Source of the DNA: Sphingorhabdus profundilacus | Lineage (GTDB): Bacteria; Pseudomonadota; Alphaproteobacteria; Sphingomonadales; Sphingomonadaceae | Reading direction: 5' to 3' | Assembly: GCF_009769755.1 (NCBI RefSeq) | Contig: NZ_SDWJ01000002.1 | Coordinates: 310,001 to 374,000 of the forward strand | Length of the DNA: 64,000 nt | Shown: positions 1-8,430 of the stretch, piece after piece | Position numbering within the stretch: position 1 is the first letter of the stretch | Layout: the number at the start of each line of letters is the position of its first letter | Program-made: the position numbers and the translations under genes | Notes under the pieces: generated by a model | Told to the model about the DNA's origin: nothing | The model's database searches: none | Seen by the model: the letters and a program-made list of their open reading frames with translations, nothing else

Positions 1-1058
1 ATAGCCTGCATATCGGCCACCTCTTCCTTGACGCGCGCAACGGCGGCTGGCCATACTTTCATCATCAGATCCATCGCCTTGTCCGGATCTTTCGCCATGG
101 TATCGGCCATCCGGTAATGGGCATGGGTCGGAAAGCCGAGGATTTCAGCCCGGTCCTGACGCAGTTTCAATATCTCGGCAATGGTTGCATTGGTGTCATT
201 GGCATCACCATTGTCACCGCGCTTGGTAAAGGCGCGCCACACTTTTTCGCGCAAGTCGCGCCGCGTCGAATTTTCGAGGAAAGGCTGCACCGCCGACCGT
301 GTGTTGACAACGGCCCATCCGGTTTTGCCTTTCGCCTTGGCTGCCGCGCTGAGCGCAGCAACAAAAGTGTCCGGCAGCCCTGCCAGATCGGCATCCTTAT
401 CGATCAGGATGAAGCTCTCTTCATCGGCCAGAACCTTTTCCGAAAATGCCGAGAATTTCTTCGACAAATTGGTCTCAATAGCGATGACCTTCGCCTTTTG
501 TGCTGCATCAAGCAGTGCGCCATTACGCACCAGGCCGTCATAGGTCCGTTCGAGCAAGCGCATTTGCTTGGCATCCAGATTCAGGGAAGCACGCTGGTCA
601 TAAAGATATTTCACCCGCTGGAAATATCGCGCATCCAGCGTCAGTTCCGAGAAAAAGGCGCTGACCTTTGGTTCCCATTCGCCCTGGATTTTGCGGATCT
701 CGGGTGTGGACAGGTTGGATGAGTAGACACCCCAGATCGAAAATAGCCGTCCCATTTTTTCGCCGGACAATTCGCTGGCGGTGATGGTGTTATCAAAACT
801 GATTGGACCTGGCGTTTCCAACATTGCCTCAAACTCGGCCTTGGATGCAGCCATCGCGGCTTCAAAAGCGGCAGGAAATTGGGCCGTCTTTACCTGATCC
901 CATGGCGGGACGCCGCCATAAGGTCCGGTCCATTCCTGCAACAAGGCAGGTTCGGCGGTCGGCGCGGCTTTCATTTCCTTGGCATCAGCAACCACAGTCA
1001 TCGCCGTTCCCGACAGTGCAAGCGCCGCGACGCTGGCCAGCATTTTCCCTATTTTCAC
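1..1058 (-). CDS. dcp: M3 family metallopeptidase (Dcp/oligopeptidase A-like), N-terminal part
   Basis: About 352 codons of a longer gene that runs off the left edge. Translation from a GTG at 1058, preceded by AAGGAG at a good distance, gives a hydrophobic leader (MKIGKMLASVAALALSG) that looks like a secretion signal, so the enzyme is probably periplasmic. The following region, with TRSAVQPFLENS, RDLREKVWRAF and a helical stretch around ILGFPTHAHYRMAD, matches the alpha-helical N-terminal half of M3 zinc peptidases, closest in my judgement to peptidyl-dipeptidase Dcp. The catalytic HExxH motif would lie beyond the window, so activity cannot be checked. The family trims oligopeptides from protein turnover. 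The overlapping ATG-started frame at the same place is a shadow. Confidence 0.82.
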   Translation of the reverse strand, partial: MKIGKMLASVAALALSGTAMTVVADAKEMKAAPTAEPALLQEWTGPYGGVPPWDQVKTAQFPAAFEAAMAASKAEFEAMLETPGPISFDNTITASELSGEKMGRLFSIWGVYSSNLSTPEIRKIQGEWEPKVSAFFSELTLDARYFQRVKYLYDQRASLNLDAKQMRLLERTYDGLVRNGALLDAAQKAKVIAIETNLSKKFSAFSEKVLADEESFILIDKDADLAGLPDTFVAALSAAAKAKGKTGWAVVNTRSAVQPFLENSTRRDLREKVWRAFTKRGDNGDANDTNATIAEILKLRQDRAEILGFPTHAHYRMADTMAKDPDKAMDLMMKVWPAAVARVKEEVADMQA

Positions 1059-1273
1059 GCATAATACTCCTTAACAACGCAGATGCAGGCGGTGACAAAA
1101 GGGCAGGCCTGCAGAACATGGAAGGAGTAGCGACTGTACCGGCGTCATGCAAATGGCAGATTGACCGCAATTTATTCCTCCAGATTGGAGGAAAATATTT
1201 TCCCCTTTACGCCTTGAAATATTGATATTTTCAGTCCCTAAGACGCCCGAATTTGATGGCAGGAGTAAATCGG

Positions 1274-2197
1274 GTGATGGAAAATTATGGCAAAGTAATC
1301 GGCCGCAAGACGGCTATGATCTTTGCAGACAGCATCCGGCGCCATGGCGAGTTGGAGCAGTTGGCGCATGCATCGGGCTATGTGACACTGGCAAGGGATC
1401 CCAGCTTTGCAGCCGACTATATTCTGGTCGATATTTCCTCCGAAACGGAGCCACTGGCAGATTCCCTTACGGCAATAGTGCGATATCTCGAACAACATCG
1501 CAGTACAGCGGTGGTGTGGATAAATCTCGATGGCCTAGAAGACGCCCTTGCTGTGTTGCCGCAGGGGCAATGCCACTTTCTTATCGATGCCAATGATGTC
1601 GAAGCGATGCCGATATTGGCAGGGGCATTAGGAACAGGCAGAATGGACCGATTGCACGACAGGGATCATCCAGTGGAATTCGGTTCGCTGCACCGGATCA
1701 GCGATGAACTGGCGCAATTTGCACGGACATTGGCCAGAATTGCCGATACTGACCGTCCCAAGGGACTATCGGACAAGCCGGTGTCGTTCAGACCTGCGCC
1801 TATTGGCGGCTTTCAACCCTTTGCAGACTTGGCCGCGCCTTCAAACCGCCGCCTGACCTCAGCCCAGATTCGCGAGATCATAAGGTTGCGCCGTCATCGG
1901 GAACGGTTTTTTGATTCGGAATTATTTGCCGACCCTGCCTGGGATATTCTGCTCGATCTCAAGGCGGCGCAGCTGGAAAACCAGAATGTATCCGTGTCCA
2001 GCTTGTGCATCGCGGCGGCGGTTCCATCGACGACGGCATTGCGCTGGGTTACCGTGATGACCGAAAGCGGCATGCTGGTCCGGCGGCAGGATCCCGATGA
2101 CGCGCGGCGGGTTTTTATCGAACTTTCAAGCGGGGCAAGCGCCCAATTGGACGAATATTTTGCCTCAATAGCCGATCGCCTGGTACAAATTGTCTGA
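1274..2197 (+). CDS. Winged-helix (MarR-like) regulatory protein
   Basis: 307 residues. The last ~100 residues (from about RRHRERFFDSELFADPAWDIL) form a winged-helix DNA-binding domain of MarR type: a recognition-helix region (VPSTTALRWVTVMTESG) followed by a wing (RRQDPDDARRVFIELS). The first ~190 residues have an alternating strand/helix look, perhaps a degenerate receiver-like or sensor domain, with no motif I can name. AGGAG at 1261-1265 sits 8 bases before GTG 1274 (ATG 1277 is next), so I prefer this start to the TTG at 1253. It stands alone between the peptidase gene and tRNA-Val, so its target is unknown. The N-terminal domain is the uncertain part. Confidence 0.7.
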   Translation: MMENYGKVIGRKTAMIFADSIRRHGELEQLAHASGYVTLARDPSFAADYILVDISSETEPLADSLTAIVRYLEQHRSTAVVWINLDGLEDALAVLPQGQCHFLIDANDVEAMPILAGALGTGRMDRLHDRDHPVEFGSLHRISDELAQFARTLARIADTDRPKGLSDKPVSFRPAPIGGFQPFADLAAPSNRRLTSAQIREIIRLRRHRERFFDSELFADPAWDILLDLKAAQLENQNVSVSSLCIAAAVPSTTALRWVTVMTESGMLVRRQDPDDARRVFIELSSGASAQLDEYFASIADRLVQIV

Positions 2198-2247
2198 ATG
2201 CTCTTGCCAAAGCCGCGCCGCTTTGGCAAAGGCGCGCTTCCCCACGG

Positions 2248-2323
2248 GGGCGCTTAGCTCAGTTGGTAGAGCATCTCGTTTACACCGAGAGGGTCAGCGG
2301 TTCGAGCCCGTTAGCGCCCACCA
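2248..2323 (+). tRNA. tRNA-Val (anticodon UAC)
   Basis: 76 nt cloverleaf with encoded CCA. The acceptor stem pairs GGGCGCT (2248-2254) with AGCGCCC (2313-2319), the D-arm is GCTC/GAGC, the anticodon stem TCTCG/CGAGA encloses loop TTTACAC with anticodon TAC at 2281-2283, and the T-arm contains GGTTCGAGCCC. The gene is the insertion target of the genomic island: everything from the anticodon loop to the 3' end is repeated at 43117-43163, so integration left this copy intact. Confidence 0.97.
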
Positions 2324-2325
2324 TT
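2279..2325. repeat. attL: 47-bp direct repeat inside tRNA-Val
   Basis: The segment from the anticodon loop (TTTACACC) through CCATT is identical to 43117-43163. It is the left copy of the core at which a tRNA-targeting tyrosine integrase inserted the island; the integrase gene lies at the other end. Confidence 0.95.
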
Positions 2326-2332
2326 AAAACCC

Positions 2333-2351
2333 GCGGAAAACCGCCATTTTT
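2333..2351 (+). terminator. Candidate rho-independent terminator downstream of tRNA-Val
   Basis: GCGG-AAAA-CCGC hairpin (2333-2344) followed by CATTTTT. The stem is only 4 bp but GC-rich, with a stable tetraloop and a T-run. It lies just inside the island, so it would replace the original chromosomal tRNA terminator now stranded at 43161-43185. Confidence 0.5.
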
Positions 2352-2391
2352 GATATTCGCTGTACTTTGGCCGGGATACTGAAGTAATTCT

Positions 2392-2410
2392 GTGTATCCA
2401 CCGTGTATCC
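2392..2410 (+). repeat. Paired octamer GTGTATCC (left-end integrase arm-site candidate)
   Basis: GTGTATCC at 2392-2399 and 2403-2410, an 11-bp period, 67 bp inside attL. Related pairs lie at 18959-18978, 23704-23723 and 42965-42984. Repeated short sites close to the core are what arm-type binding sites of tyrosine integrases look like. The surrounding stretch 2352-2709 shows no convincing gene. Confidence 0.5.
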
Positions 2411-2709
2411 CAAGAAATTCCCGTGAAATCCCGATTCGTCCGGTTTTGCGAGCATGACTAGCGAAAATTCACAGCACGAAAGTGCCGAAAACCTCTCGCT
2501 CCGGTCCTGAGCGACGCTAAGCACTGTCCCAACCTGACAGTGACATTTGTCCAAGCTTGGAATGACATCGACGGAAATGCCGCTTTGCCGCATTCCCGGC
2601 CATTTTGGCTGATACGTACAGCATCGATTTTTAAGTACATTTCTTCATTTCGCAGCGAGAATTTTTCGTCACAAGGGAGTGATGTTCTCGCGAAAGAATT
2701 GGTGATTGG

Positions 2710-3654
2710 TTGTCCATTCAACCTCAAAAGGTTTTGAGGATTCTGATTCGCAAGTTTAATGATGCCTCAAAAATCGTGGAAGCGAGCCTCCTTTTACTCG
2801 ATGGTGCACAGAGTGCGAGCATTGGCAGAGTCACCCAAACCAGCTTGAAAACTCTTGCGGAAATCGATAGCTGCCCGCTAGTACGTCTGGAGAAGAAAAT
2901 GGCCGATATGTTCCGGGTAGTGATTCCGGTTGACTCGATGGACGTCACCTCTTGGCAGCTCGCCGCAGCCTATGCTTTTAAGATGGCGTCCGAGGCCTCA
3001 CCGCGCGCCATCGATATTGTGCTACTGACACACACCAAGCACCAACTCGACCACACCTCGCTAGCCAGTCACCTCGGGCCGGGTGCTTCCAAGGCATTAT
3101 CCAAGGGAAAATCGTTCAATCTCGATGATGGCGTCACGCTCCGTCATGCAACGCTACGTACACTGGGTTATTCGACCCGAAATAGCATCGTAGTCGCCTT
3201 TTACGCGGACGAGGGCATGTTAGAGATGCTCGATGGACAGAAGGGTGTTGCCGGGATCGTCGCCGTGCCCGAATTCGATGGCGACATCTATCAGTGGATC
3301 AAGCGCTGGAACCCGGTCGTGCATGGCGCGGAGCGCAAAGCCACAAAGCCGCTTATCGACGATCCGGTTATTGAAAACGCGCTGAAATCTATTACTCAAA
3401 TGAGCAACACCGCATATGACGTGATGCATCCACGCGACAAAGAATTCGCTGAAGACGTATTCCGCATATTGCGTGCTAAGGGCCATGCGCTCGACCCGGT
3501 CTCGATAAAGTCTTGGGCAATTCGCACGGGGTGGAAACCCGGGGCAGCTGAAGAGCTAAGTATGGTCGCCGCGAAGATCGGCAAGTTAAAAAACAAACCG
3601 AGTTTGGGTGCAATGCACGACCCTCATGGCCGTTACGAGCGATGGAAGAGCTAA
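2710..3654 (+). CDS. Hypothetical protein, 314 aa
   Basis: I do not recognise this protein. It reads as soluble and mixed alpha/beta, with central hydrophobic strands (IDIVLLTH, NSIVVAFYAD, GIVAVPEF) and a helical C-terminal third (residues ~225-300). No membrane segment or signal peptide is seen. The TTG at 2710 has no good ribosome site; the start may be further downstream, for example the ATG codons near 2899-2908. It is the first island gene after attL, oriented towards the GTPase operon but 570 bp away from it, so membership in that system is unproven. Confidence 0.6.
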   Translation: MSIQPQKVLRILIRKFNDASKIVEASLLLLDGAQSASIGRVTQTSLKTLAEIDSCPLVRLEKKMADMFRVVIPVDSMDVTSWQLAAAYAFKMASEASPRAIDIVLLTHTKHQLDHTSLASHLGPGASKALSKGKSFNLDDGVTLRHATLRTLGYSTRNSIVVAFYADEGMLEMLDGQKGVAGIVAVPEFDGDIYQWIKRWNPVVHGAERKATKPLIDDPVIENALKSITQMSNTAYDVMHPRDKEFAEDVFRILRAKGHALDPVSIKSWAIRTGWKPGAAEELSMVAAKIGKLKNKPSLGAMHDPHGRYERWKS

Positions 3655-4226
3655 TCGGCTGACCTGAGCAATGTTGCGAACTTAGAATTCATTGCTAGCG
3701 CATCAATCCGGCTACACTCTTTGGATGGACATTGAAGTTTTTCGGCGTCTGGCAGCCATAACTTGCTATATTTTGTCCAAAGTGTAGCTCGATTTGATTT
3801 ACAAAGTGTTGGGCGCTGAAGCGGTCTTGTGCGATATTCCAGTCTTTAAACTAGTGTGTCGGAGGAAACTCTCAATCATAGCCGATTCGATTGCGAAAGG
3901 CTGAAAGTTGCCCAACGATGATCGCATCGAAACTGTTCGACACTTGATCAATGCATACAACAAGAGCCCGTCGCTACGCCACATTCGTGATCCCTATGCG
4001 ATTTCCAAACTTGCCAGCGACAAGCGTTTGGGGCGACGTGATGCGTACTTTGGACAACGCCGTTTGGTTTACCGGTAGCATAAACTCGTATCACCTAAAC
4101 AAATGCTGGCGGTCAGAAGGTGCTCGTTGATTTCAAGACCTTATTCTTGCGTTGACATTGGTGATTTCTGGTGGCCTTTCCAACTACTGCGGCGCTCAAT
4201 TTCAATCTTCTACGGAAATCTGCCAA
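3655..4226. other. 572-bp gap with a possible gene remnant
   Basis: No convincing full gene. At 3908-4078 (+) a 56-codon frame beginning TTG and ending TAG looks protein-like (IRDPYAISKLASDKRLGRRD) and follows an in-frame TGA, so it may be the tail of a decayed gene. The promoter of the downstream five-gene operon should lie in this gap; I could not fix its position. Confidence 0.35.
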
Positions 4227-5549
4227 ATGTCCCTAATTCTTGTGCATCTCTCTGACATCCATTTCGGCCAAGAGCGGGCGAACAAGTTAGTTGAAGTGCA
4301 TAAGGATGCACGGGAGCGCCTCCTGGATGATGTCCGTAAATTCGGCGCGGACATCGCCCCGAAACGAATTTCCGGTGTGTTAGTCACTGGCGACATTGCC
4401 TACGGTGGGAAGCCGAATGAGTACGAAGACGCAGGGCAATGGTTAGACCGGTTGACGCAGATAATTGGGTGCTCTCGATCCGATGTGCAAGTTGTGCCTG
4501 GCAACCATGATATAGACTGGGATGAAATATCGGCGAGCGTCGCCTATTTGCTTAAGGAAATCGAAATTCACGGCGAGGATAAATTAGACGAATTCTTGAA
4601 TACGACAAACGACCGAGAGATTCTTTATCGCCGATTTAATTCTTACGAGAGGTTCGCCGATGCGTACAACTGCCCGCTCGATAAGGGGGGCGGCGGCGCT
4701 GGAGACCGCGTCGTTGAATTGGCACCGGGCCGTCGACTGAGATTCACGGGCTTAAACAGTGCCCTGACCTGTGCAAAGGTCGACACCCAAGGAAAGCTTG
4801 TGCTAGGGGAACGTCAAAGGGTTCTCCAGCGCAACTCCGGCGAGGAACTGGTAGTGCTTTCGCACCATCCGATGAGTTGGATGATCGATGGGGAGGACGC
4901 AAATGGCTACATCAGAGCGCGCGCCCGCGTATTAGTGACCGGTCACGAGCATAAGCCATCTGCACGGGTTGAGCACGTATTAGATGATGCCGACCTACTT
5001 ACCATTGAGGCTGGTGCAACGACACCGCCAGGATCAGACGACGAGTTTACTTACGCCTACAATTTGCTGGAATTTGCTTGGGAAGAGAAAGAGGACGCTC
5101 TGGCGGTAACAGTTCACTCGCGGTGCTGGTCTGAGACGCGCAAAGAGTTTGTCGAGGATGTAGCTAGGGCCGAATCGGAAACTGGTTACTATGTGCTCGC
5201 GTCGCCAAGGTACAAGGAGGCACCACAAGTTCAGGTTAAACAAACTGCCACGGCTAGCGAGACAAACGAACCTCCTGTAATCCAGCAAGAGTCGTCAAAC
5301 GGAGAAAACGGATCAGATCTTATGCCCGCCGAGTATCCCGACATAATCCTGCGTTTTTTCAAAGACCTTGTGCCGAGTGAAAGGCTGAGATTACTTGTCG
5401 AGGTGGGCGCGGTGCCGGAAAACTGGAACGACAAACTGTCGCACGGTATCGAGAAGGCGCTCATTGACCGAGCCGTCCAGTCCGGACGTGCAGCCGACAT
5501 AAGAGCAAAGCTTGACGAGCTTATTGCAGAAAAGAACAAGGAGGGATAA
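4227..5549 (+). CDS. Calcineurin-like metallophosphoesterase with C-terminal adaptor-like domain
   Basis: 440 residues from ATG 4227, chosen over an upstream TTG because the family motif begins at once. Metal-binding motifs appear in order: DIHFG (~10-14), GDIAYGG (~56), GNHD (~92), HHPMSW (~212) and GHEHKP (~238), so the two-metal phosphoesterase centre looks complete. After a linker, residues ~365-435 form a separate helical module (from FFKDLVPSERLRLL to RAKLDELIAEK) resembling the small effector-associated/adaptor domains of bacterial conflict systems. First gene of a five-gene operon, 7 bp before the next gene. I infer it is the effector (nuclease, phosphatase or nucleotide hydrolase) recruited through its C-terminus by the GTPase proteins downstream. 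Confidence 0.85.
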   Translation: MSLILVHLSDIHFGQERANKLVEVHKDARERLLDDVRKFGADIAPKRISGVLVTGDIAYGGKPNEYEDAGQWLDRLTQIIGCSRSDVQVVPGNHDIDWDEISASVAYLLKEIEIHGEDKLDEFLNTTNDREILYRRFNSYERFADAYNCPLDKGGGGAGDRVVELAPGRRLRFTGLNSALTCAKVDTQGKLVLGERQRVLQRNSGEELVVLSHHPMSWMIDGEDANGYIRARARVLVTGHEHKPSARVEHVLDDADLLTIEAGATTPPGSDDEFTYAYNLLEFAWEEKEDALAVTVHSRCWSETRKEFVEDVARAESETGYYVLASPRYKEAPQVQVKQTATASETNEPPVIQQESSNGENGSDLMPAEYPDIILRFFKDLVPSERLRLLVEVGAVPENWNDKLSHGIEKALIDRAVQSGRAADIRAKLDELIAEKNKEG

Positions 5550-5556
5550 CTACCAA

Positions 5557-6570
5557 ATGGCTGATCTTGCGACCTATATTCGGATCTACGACGCTGACCC
5601 CGACGACGATTTGGTCGGAAAGAGGGAAGCCGCGATCAAAGATGCGATTTCCGCACTTAGGAAGACGACCACCGCACCTAACCTGGTCGAGATGGCGTCG
5701 GCTGCGGCTAGATCGTTTTCTGAGGATACCACGCCTGATCCACTCGGTGCGATCGTGGCGACGGCAATAAAAGCGAAGGCTCCATCGTTCGTCCGCGAGG
5801 AGCGCGAGATGGAGGTGTCAGTGATCTCGGCATTAGCAGTTGCTGGAATGCTTGATATTCCCGAAACGGCCAGTGTGGTGACCATTAAGGATATCGTGGC
5901 CGCCACGCTTTGGTCCGCACTCTCGTTCCAAACACCGATCACAAACGTGAAGCACGAGCAGCTCAGGCAGGAAGTTATGGTGTCGGCTCGCGACCGCACA
6001 CTAAACCGCGGAGAGGTTAGTCGCAAGCGGATGGTCCCGCGCGAGGTGCCTGAGTTTGCGGAAGGGGAAATCGCTTCAGTTGAAAAGAGTGTCAATATTG
6101 CCAGGACCAGCATAACGGCGCTAACCAATAACGCGGTACTTGACCGCGAGGAGATCGACGTTCTCTGGTGGTCGGTAAGTGGCCGGAGTCCCATTACTGG
6201 CGGTGCGTACGATGAGATCGATCCAGAAGCGCGCGGTTTACTTCGGGCTTTCGAGCTCGGTATACTTATGCGCCGCCTCCCCTCACAAGCCATGCGCCGC
6301 ATTGTGCTCTCAGGTGTCCCAGCACTCGGCGACATCTCTTTCGGCGATATACTAACATCGGTAGAAAAAATTCGTGATCGTATCGTAGAAGCGGTCCCTG
6401 CGCATGATACGATCCGGTCCAACCCCATCGCCTTCCCGCTGCTGACCGCAGTATTAGACGAAACCACGAAGACGCCGGCTATCACTAAGAAGGGTGACGA
6501 GTGGGTCAGTCGAGCCCTGCTGGAGACAGCGCTGGCGAGACTTTGCGAAACCCCGGACCCAAAGCTGTAA
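5557..6570 (+). CDS. GTPase-associated system helical (GASH-like) protein
   Basis: 337 residues, start ATG 5557 with AAGGAGG upstream overlapping the end of the previous gene. Almost entirely alpha-helical by eye, with the stretch DREEIDVLWWSVSGRS near residue 205 that I associate with the helical protein of GTPase-associated conflict systems (GASH). No enzymatic motif is seen. The family is known only from comparative genomics as a partner of paired TRAFAC-type GTPases. Here it lies between the phosphoesterase and the first GTPase (1 bp gap), and probably scaffolds them. The family name is from memory and needs a profile search. Confidence 0.7.
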   Translation: MADLATYIRIYDADPDDDLVGKREAAIKDAISALRKTTTAPNLVEMASAAARSFSEDTTPDPLGAIVATAIKAKAPSFVREEREMEVSVISALAVAGMLDIPETASVVTIKDIVAATLWSALSFQTPITNVKHEQLRQEVMVSARDRTLNRGEVSRKRMVPREVPEFAEGEIASVEKSVNIARTSITALTNNAVLDREEIDVLWWSVSGRSPITGGAYDEIDPEARGLLRAFELGILMRRLPSQAMRRIVLSGVPALGDISFGDILTSVEKIRDRIVEAVPAHDTIRSNPIAFPLLTAVLDETTKTPAITKKGDEWVSRALLETALARLCETPDPKL

Positions 6571-6571
6571 T

Positions 6572-7576
6572 ATGACCGACGCCTGCCAAACAGTCGGCTG
6601 CACGGTCGGGGAGACTGGAGTCTGCCTGCTCAACAACGACCCTGAAGTATGTGAATTCAGGGTCACTCACGACACGACTACGCTCGAGAGCGATGACAGC
6701 TTAGAAACGGAGCTGACCGTATCACCCGTGTTAGAAACATGGGAGGACAAGCCGGTTCTATGGGACAACCTGCCACTCGAGGTCGGAGAGCTTAGTGACT
6801 ATCTTGGGTCCCGTAAATGTCTCCTCGTCGGTGTCGTCGGAACACCTGCAGCTGGCAAGACTGCTGCGCTCGTCAGTATGTATCTGCGCCTTGGTCACGG
6901 CAGTTTAGAGGGTTTTCAGTTCGCCAAAAGTACGCGTCTGCTCGCATTCGAGGAGATAAGCCAAGGAGCACGCGTCTGGAGTACTCCGCCGCCAGACGCA
7001 ATGACTGCCCGTACAACAGCAGGCGGTCGTCGTGTTGCCGGTTTTTTACATTTGCGGCTAAAGAAGCTAGACAACAACACCTTGCTCGACCTGCTGATCC
7101 CCGACATGCCTGGCGAATGGAGCGACACTCTGATAGATTCGAACAGGACCGAAGGCCTCGGCTTTCTCGCTTCAGCCCAGGTGATTTGGGTGTTCGTGAA
7201 CGGCGCTGAGTTACGGGACAACGCCACGAGGATGCACACAATGAGTCGTACGAAGCAGCTGCTCCGCAGAGTTGCAGCCATGCTAGAGCAGGGGTGTCCA
7301 CCGGTTAAAATCGTCGTCACGCATTCGGATTCTGGGCCATTGCTCCAAGCTACTTCGGGTCGCTTAAATCAGATTGCAGACGAACTTAACTTGTCAGCCG
7401 AGATCATAGAAATCGCATCGTTCTCCGCCAACGAGCAGGTTCAGGCAGGCGCCGGCATCTCCGACCTCATTCTGAAGTCAATTCCAACGCCTCAGCCCGC
7501 TGGAATAGAGTGGCCCGACGACACCGGTGGCTTGGCCGGAAGGTTTATGAACCGCTACGTCGGAGAGAAAAAGTGA
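6572..7576 (+). CDS. TRAFAC-type GTPase (double-GTPase 2-like) with Cys-rich N-terminus
   Basis: 334 residues from ATG 6572, just after the TAA of the previous gene. Residues 5-30 hold four cysteines, a likely zinc knuckle. The GTPase core follows: P-loop GTPAAGKT (~89-96), switch II/G3 IPDMPGEW (~176) and a G4-like VVTHSD (~247) in place of NKxD. Families of this kind are described as the second of a pair of GTPases in GTPase-associated conflict systems. It overlaps the next GTPase gene by 4 bp (GTGA), so the two products are probably made in fixed ratio and act together as a switch controlling the effector. Confidence 0.8.
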   Translation: MTDACQTVGCTVGETGVCLLNNDPEVCEFRVTHDTTTLESDDSLETELTVSPVLETWEDKPVLWDNLPLEVGELSDYLGSRKCLLVGVVGTPAAGKTAALVSMYLRLGHGSLEGFQFAKSTRLLAFEEISQGARVWSTPPPDAMTARTTAGGRRVAGFLHLRLKKLDNNTLLDLLIPDMPGEWSDTLIDSNRTEGLGFLASAQVIWVFVNGAELRDNATRMHTMSRTKQLLRRVAAMLEQGCPPVKIVVTHSDSGPLLQATSGRLNQIADELNLSAEIIEIASFSANEQVQAGAGISDLILKSIPTPQPAGIEWPDDTGGLAGRFMNRYVGEKK

Positions 7577-8430
7577 AAAATCGGACGCTCATTATGGTCG
7601 GCGGCCCAGACAGTGGAAAGACCAACTTCCTTGCGAGACTTGTCGCACATTTGCGTGACGGCGATGGAAAGCTGCGTGCGCCGGACCTGCCAGATGACAT
7701 TCAGTACGTGGAGGAGGCGCTTGCTTACCTGATGAAAGGAGAGTTTGCTCCCCGGTCACACAATACCACCGATGAACTCAGTGGCGATATCACGCTCGAT
7801 GTCAGGGAGGTCGACACGGGAGCGACTGCAACCATCAGTGTCCCGGATGTTTCGGGCGAGACATGGGACGAGGTCGCTCGCACGGCTGAGATATCCCGCC
7901 AGTGGCTTGACAGAGTCCAACATGCAGACGGCGCGCTTCTTTTCGTCCGGGTACTTTCCGAGCTGAACGTCACTCCGCTGGACTGGGTAAATACTGCTCC
8001 TCTGCTCGAGCTGGCTGGGCCCAATCCGGCATATGCGATTCCGAGCCAAGTTCTACTCTGCCAACTCCTTCGCCTCCTTCAAGAAAACCTAGGCACAGGC
8101 TTGGATACAAGACCACGCGTAGGTATCGTCGTGACCGCCTACGACCTGCTAGATACGGAGACACGAAGCAAAGGACCGCTTTCCTTCTTGCGAGACACTT
8201 ATCCATTGTTCGCCGGCATGATCGACAATGTCGACGACGTCGAGATCGGCGTGTTCGGCGCTAGCGTCGTAGGCGGTGAGCTTGCTGACGTGGCTTTTCA
8301 AAACGTTTATCTTGAAGGCGATATTGTTGAGAGTGGCTACGTCGTAGACGACACCTTGATACCAATGGAACAAGTTGGCGATATTTCGCGTCCGGTATCG
8401 TGGGTGCTGCAATTCCAGAATTCCACCTGA
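7573..8430 (+). CDS. GTPase (double-GTPase 1-like)
   Basis: 285 residues from the GTG at 7573, which overlaps the upstream stop codon (GTGA). A P-loop occurs almost at the N-terminus (GGPDSGKTNF, ~10-19), G3 is PDVSGETWDE (~92) and the G4 region is VVTAYDLLD (~187). The protein lacks the Cys-rich head of its neighbour, so the two are distinct paralogues rather than a recent duplication. Its stop overlaps the ATG of the next gene (TGATG). Inferred role: nucleotide-dependent sensor or activation switch working with the preceding GTPase. Confidence 0.8.
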   Translation: MKNRTLIMVGGPDSGKTNFLARLVAHLRDGDGKLRAPDLPDDIQYVEEALAYLMKGEFAPRSHNTTDELSGDITLDVREVDTGATATISVPDVSGETWDEVARTAEISRQWLDRVQHADGALLFVRVLSELNVTPLDWVNTAPLLELAGPNPAYAIPSQVLLCQLLRLLQENLGTGLDTRPRVGIVVTAYDLLDTETRSKGPLSFLRDTYPLFAGMIDNVDDVEIGVFGASVVGGELADVAFQNVYLEGDIVESGYVVDDTLIPMEQVGDISRPVSWVLQFQNST

